Assembly (NCBI GenBank): GCA_963646285.1
Contig: CAVIWF010000005.1
Coordinates: forward strand, 1 to 64,000
DNA from: CAKUFA01 sp963646285
GTDB lineage: Bacteria; Bacillota; Clostridia; Christensenellales; Aristaeellaceae
DNA length: 64,000 nt
Direction: 5' to 3'
Shown: piece by piece, positions 62,174 through 64,000 of the stretch
Layout of the letters: each line of letters begins with the position of its first letter
Position numbering within the stretch: the first letter of the stretch is position 1
Program-made: the position numbers and the translations under genes
The notes under the pieces: generated by a model
Databases searched by the model: none
The model's input: only the letters and a program-made list of their open reading frames with translations
What the model was told of the DNA's origin: nothing

Positions 62174-62190
62174 GGTCAAAGATAGTCAGT
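62174..62190 (+). promoter_or_regulatory. CtsR operator (heptad direct repeat)
   Basis: GGTCAAA (62174-62180), three bases, AGTCAGT (62184-62190). The known CtsR site is a tandem of (A/G)GTCAAA heptads separated by three bases; the first copy is perfect and the second matches five of seven. It covers the probable start site, so CtsR should repress its own operon. Confidence 0.75.
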
Positions 62191-62216
62191 CTTGACCGAA
62201 AGCAGAGGAATTGACC

Positions 62217-62699
62217 ATGCGATTAAGCGATACCATTGAAGACTTTATCAAGATGCTCCTTGCCCAGGACGAACCTGAGGTGGAGCTCAAGCGCAACGAG
62301 CTGGCGGAATACTTCGGCTGCGCCCCCAGCCAGATCAACTATGTGCTTGCCACCCGTTTCACCCCGGATCACGGCTATGTAATTGAAAGCAGACGTGGGG
62401 GCGGCGGTTATATCCGCATTGTGCGTGTGGTACAGCAGCCCGGTCAGCAGCTGATGTACCTGATTCATGAGCGCATCGGAGACAGCATTACAGAAGGGGA
62501 AGCGACCCACATCATTACCCATCTGGTAGAGCAGAAAATGCTGACACCCAGTGAAGGGGAGCTTGCCCGTGCCGCTGTTTCCGCCCAAGCTCTGGCCGTT
62601 CCCCTGCCGGAGTCCATGAAGGATACCCTGCGGGCAAAGTCGCTGAAGACTATGCTGACCTCTGTTGCCCGGCGCAATACCCCCACCCTTGAAGCCTAA
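62217..62699 (+). CDS. ctsR: Transcriptional repressor CtsR
   Basis: Represses clp/protein-quality genes until heat or thiol stress. The 160-residue product starts MRLSDTIEDFIKMLLAQ and has the CtsR winged-helix region RNELAEYFGCAPSQINYVL followed by the diagnostic glycine-rich wing SRRGGGGYIRIVR (four Gly in a row), which reads the operator. The C-terminal about 85 residues form the dimer/McsB-contact domain. The ATG at 62217 is behind AGAGGAA. An operator match lies just upstream. Confidence 0.95.
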   Translation: MRLSDTIEDFIKMLLAQDEPEVELKRNELAEYFGCAPSQINYVLATRFTPDHGYVIESRRGGGGYIRIVRVVQQPGQQLMYLIHERIGDSITEGEATHIITHLVEQKMLTPSEGELARAAVSAQALAVPLPESMKDTLRAKSLKTMLTSVARRNTPTLEA

Positions 62700-62721
62700 C
62701 CTGAAAGGATGATGAACCTTT

Positions 62722-63228
62722 ATGTTATGTGAAGAATGCAAGGTTAACGAAGCAACCTTTACCATTTCCGTGGTGGTGGCAGGTGAAGTTACCACCCGTC
62801 ACCTGTGCGGCGAATGCATGGCAAAGATGAACGCTGATTTGCAGAGCGGCAATATTAAGAGCCTCCTCTCCTCGATTCTCTCCGCCATTACCGGATCGGA
62901 AACGCCGGAGGAGCCTCGTGTGGAAATTGTATGTCCCCGTTGCCATACAACCCTGAGCCAGTTTACCAAGTCCGGTCATTTGGGCTGCCCCCACTGCTAT
63001 GAAGCCTTCCGGGAGCAGCTTCAGCCCATGCTGCTGCAAATTCACGGGCGGGTGCAGCATGCCGGTCGTGAACCCCTGAACACCTGCGAGGCGCAGCGTC
63101 AGCGCACACGGCAGGAAGAACTGACCCGGCAAATGGAACAGGCCGTTGCTCAGGAGGATTTTGAGACAGCTGCTCGGCTGCGGGATCAACTCCGTGAAAT
63201 GGCTGCCAAGGAGGCGCAGGCTCAATGA
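62722..63228 (+). CDS. mcsA: McsA, activator of the McsB arginine kinase
   Basis: The 168-residue product has two zinc modules, each with two CxxC pairs (CEEC...CGEC within the first 33 residues; CPRC...CPHC about 71-92) and a C-terminal UVR motif (RQMEQAVAQEDFETAARLR then DQLREM). McsA binds and activates McsB and also senses metal or thiol stress. It lies 22 bp after ctsR, and its stop overlaps the mcsB ATG (ATGA). Confidence 0.93.
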   Translation: MLCEECKVNEATFTISVVVAGEVTTRHLCGECMAKMNADLQSGNIKSLLSSILSAITGSETPEEPRVEIVCPRCHTTLSQFTKSGHLGCPHCYEAFREQLQPMLLQIHGRVQHAGREPLNTCEAQRQRTRQEELTRQMEQAVAQEDFETAARLRDQLREMAAKEAQAQ

Positions 63229-64000
63229 GCAATCACGCAACCATTCTTTCCTCCCGGGTTCGCCTGGCGAGGAACTACGAAGATCTGCCCTTTGATGTGG
63301 CAGAGCATCCCGACCTGGCTGCCGCCTGCATTTCCCGCACCACCAACGCCATGAAGCTTTCCGGCGCTGATCGGGGCTTTGAGCTGCTCCGCCTCAGCGA
63401 TATGAGTGCCAATCAGCGGCAGGCACTGTGCGAAAGTCACTTAATCAGCAAAGATTTGCTCCTGCGCCCGGATACGGCTGCCGTGCTGCTGAACACGGAA
63501 GAAAGCCTCTCCGTGATGATGAATGAAGAGGATCACCTGCGGATACAGGCCATTGTTCCCGGGGATGACCTGCAAACAGCTGCCGGACGTTGCTTCCGAG
63601 TAGAAGATGCATTGAGCCGTCAGGTCAACTTTGCTTTCGATCATCAGTTGGGCTATTTGACTGCCTGCCCCACCAACACTGGCACCGGCATGCGTGCTTC
63701 CCTGCTGATTCACCTGCCCATGCTGACCATCGGCAAGCAAATGGGCAACGTGGGTCAAATCGTCGCCAAGGTAGGGCTAACCATTCGAGGGGTCTACGGC
63801 GAAGGTGCCGAGGCCTTGGGCTGCCTGTATCAGGTATCCAATCAGGTCACCCTTGGGCGAACCGAACAGGAACTGGTCAGTGCCGTTACCGCCGTGGGGC
63901 ATCAATTGACGGACATGGAGCTTTCCCTCCGGGAAAAGTCCCTTGCTTCCCATCGTTTGGTGCTGGAAGACCCCATTTGGCGTGCCTGGGGCATCATGTG
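63225..64000 (+). CDS. mcsB: McsB protein-arginine kinase, N-terminal part (cut by window edge)
   Basis: McsB phosphorylates arginine on CtsR and on damaged proteins to mark them for ClpCP. About 258 codons are visible and the frame is open to the end; the full protein is about 350 residues. Seen are ILSSRVRLARNYEDLPF near the N-terminus, the MMNEEDHLRIQ block and the catalytic-type CPTNTGTGMRAS, all typical of ATP:guanido phosphotransferases of the McsB branch. In the usual order clpC follows outside the window. Confidence 0.95.
   Translation, partial: MSNHATILSSRVRLARNYEDLPFDVAEHPDLAAACISRTTNAMKLSGADRGFELLRLSDMSANQRQALCESHLISKDLLLRPDTAAVLLNTEESLSVMMNEEDHLRIQAIVPGDDLQTAAGRCFRVEDALSRQVNFAFDHQLGYLTACPTNTGTGMRASLLIHLPMLTIGKQMGNVGQIVAKVGLTIRGVYGEGAEALGCLYQVSNQVTLGRTEQELVSAVTAVGHQLTDMELSLREKSLASHRLVLEDPIWRAWGIM

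Overview
This window looks like chromosome from a Gram-positive anaerobe of the Clostridia (Firmicutes/Bacillota). The evidence is a PolC-type polymerase, a CtsR-McsA-McsB cluster with a CtsR operator, the dprA-topA-trmFO-hslVU neighbourhood, a PgpH/YbeY/Era operon, strong AGGAGG ribosome sites with frequent GTG/TTG starts, and sigma-A promoters with near-consensus boxes. The secreted proteins with Thr-Pro linkers, a truncated pectinesterase and sugar/nucleoside genes suggest a gut or rumen plant-degrading habitat; no finer taxonomic claim can be made from sequence alone. No rRNA, tRNA, CRISPR array or complete mobile element was seen.

Layout. 1-8.5 kb: pectinesterase tail; the minus-strand pgpH - (ybeY-cdd fusion) - era operon; a large secreted SH3b/peptidoglycan-binding protein with a divergent L,D-transpeptidase-like end; and a secreted ComEC-like metallo-hydrolase with a lamin-tail domain. 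8.6-10.65 kb: a visibly AT-richer islet with a zinc-ribbon membrane protein, a basic coiled-coil protein, a tiny hydrophobic ORF, a pentapeptide-repeat protein and an ISAs1-family transposase remnant. 10.7-15 kb: deoD, a TetR regulator, a serine hydrolase, a gene remnant and a MetE-like methyltransferase (YxjG type). 15.1-18.5 kb: a tightly packed five-gene plus-strand cassette (58-aa membrane protein, DUF4230 protein, uridine-kinase-like P-loop protein, C39-like cysteine peptidase, LacX-like epimerase). 18.6-24.8 kb: HtrA plus a response regulator-histidine kinase-GerMN-GerMN operon, an order that recalls walRKHI(J)-htrA. 25-30.7 kb: polC and a second serine hydrolase. 30.7-33.6 kb: galactokinase and an orphan solute-binding protein.

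33.9-41.3 kb: dprA, topA, trmFO, hslV, hslU and a secreted DUF6273-like protein. 41.4-48 kb: an FMN reductase, a complete BMP-type (nucleoside) ABC importer with a terminator between the binding protein and ATPase genes, and a radical-SAM protein. 48-51.7 kb: a minus-strand run of GNAT, TldD, TldE/PmbA and a CadC-like metal-sensing ArsR repressor. 51.8-56 kb: a CmpB-like membrane protein and a three-gene glycerol-3-phosphate-dehydrogenase-like operon. 56-62 kb: small secreted proteins, a MATE transporter, a CorC/HlyC-family protein and a secreted protein. 62.1-64 kb: ctsR-mcsA-mcsB, running off the end.

Most of the window is ordinary housekeeping DNA. The most unusual points are the YbeY-Cdd fusion, the WalRK-like locus with GerMN lipoproteins where WalH/WalI would be expected, direct-repeat Pho/Wal-type boxes at 57.4 kb, the CadC-like sensor transcribed with TldD/TldE, the five-gene 15-18.5 kb cassette, and the AT-rich islet.
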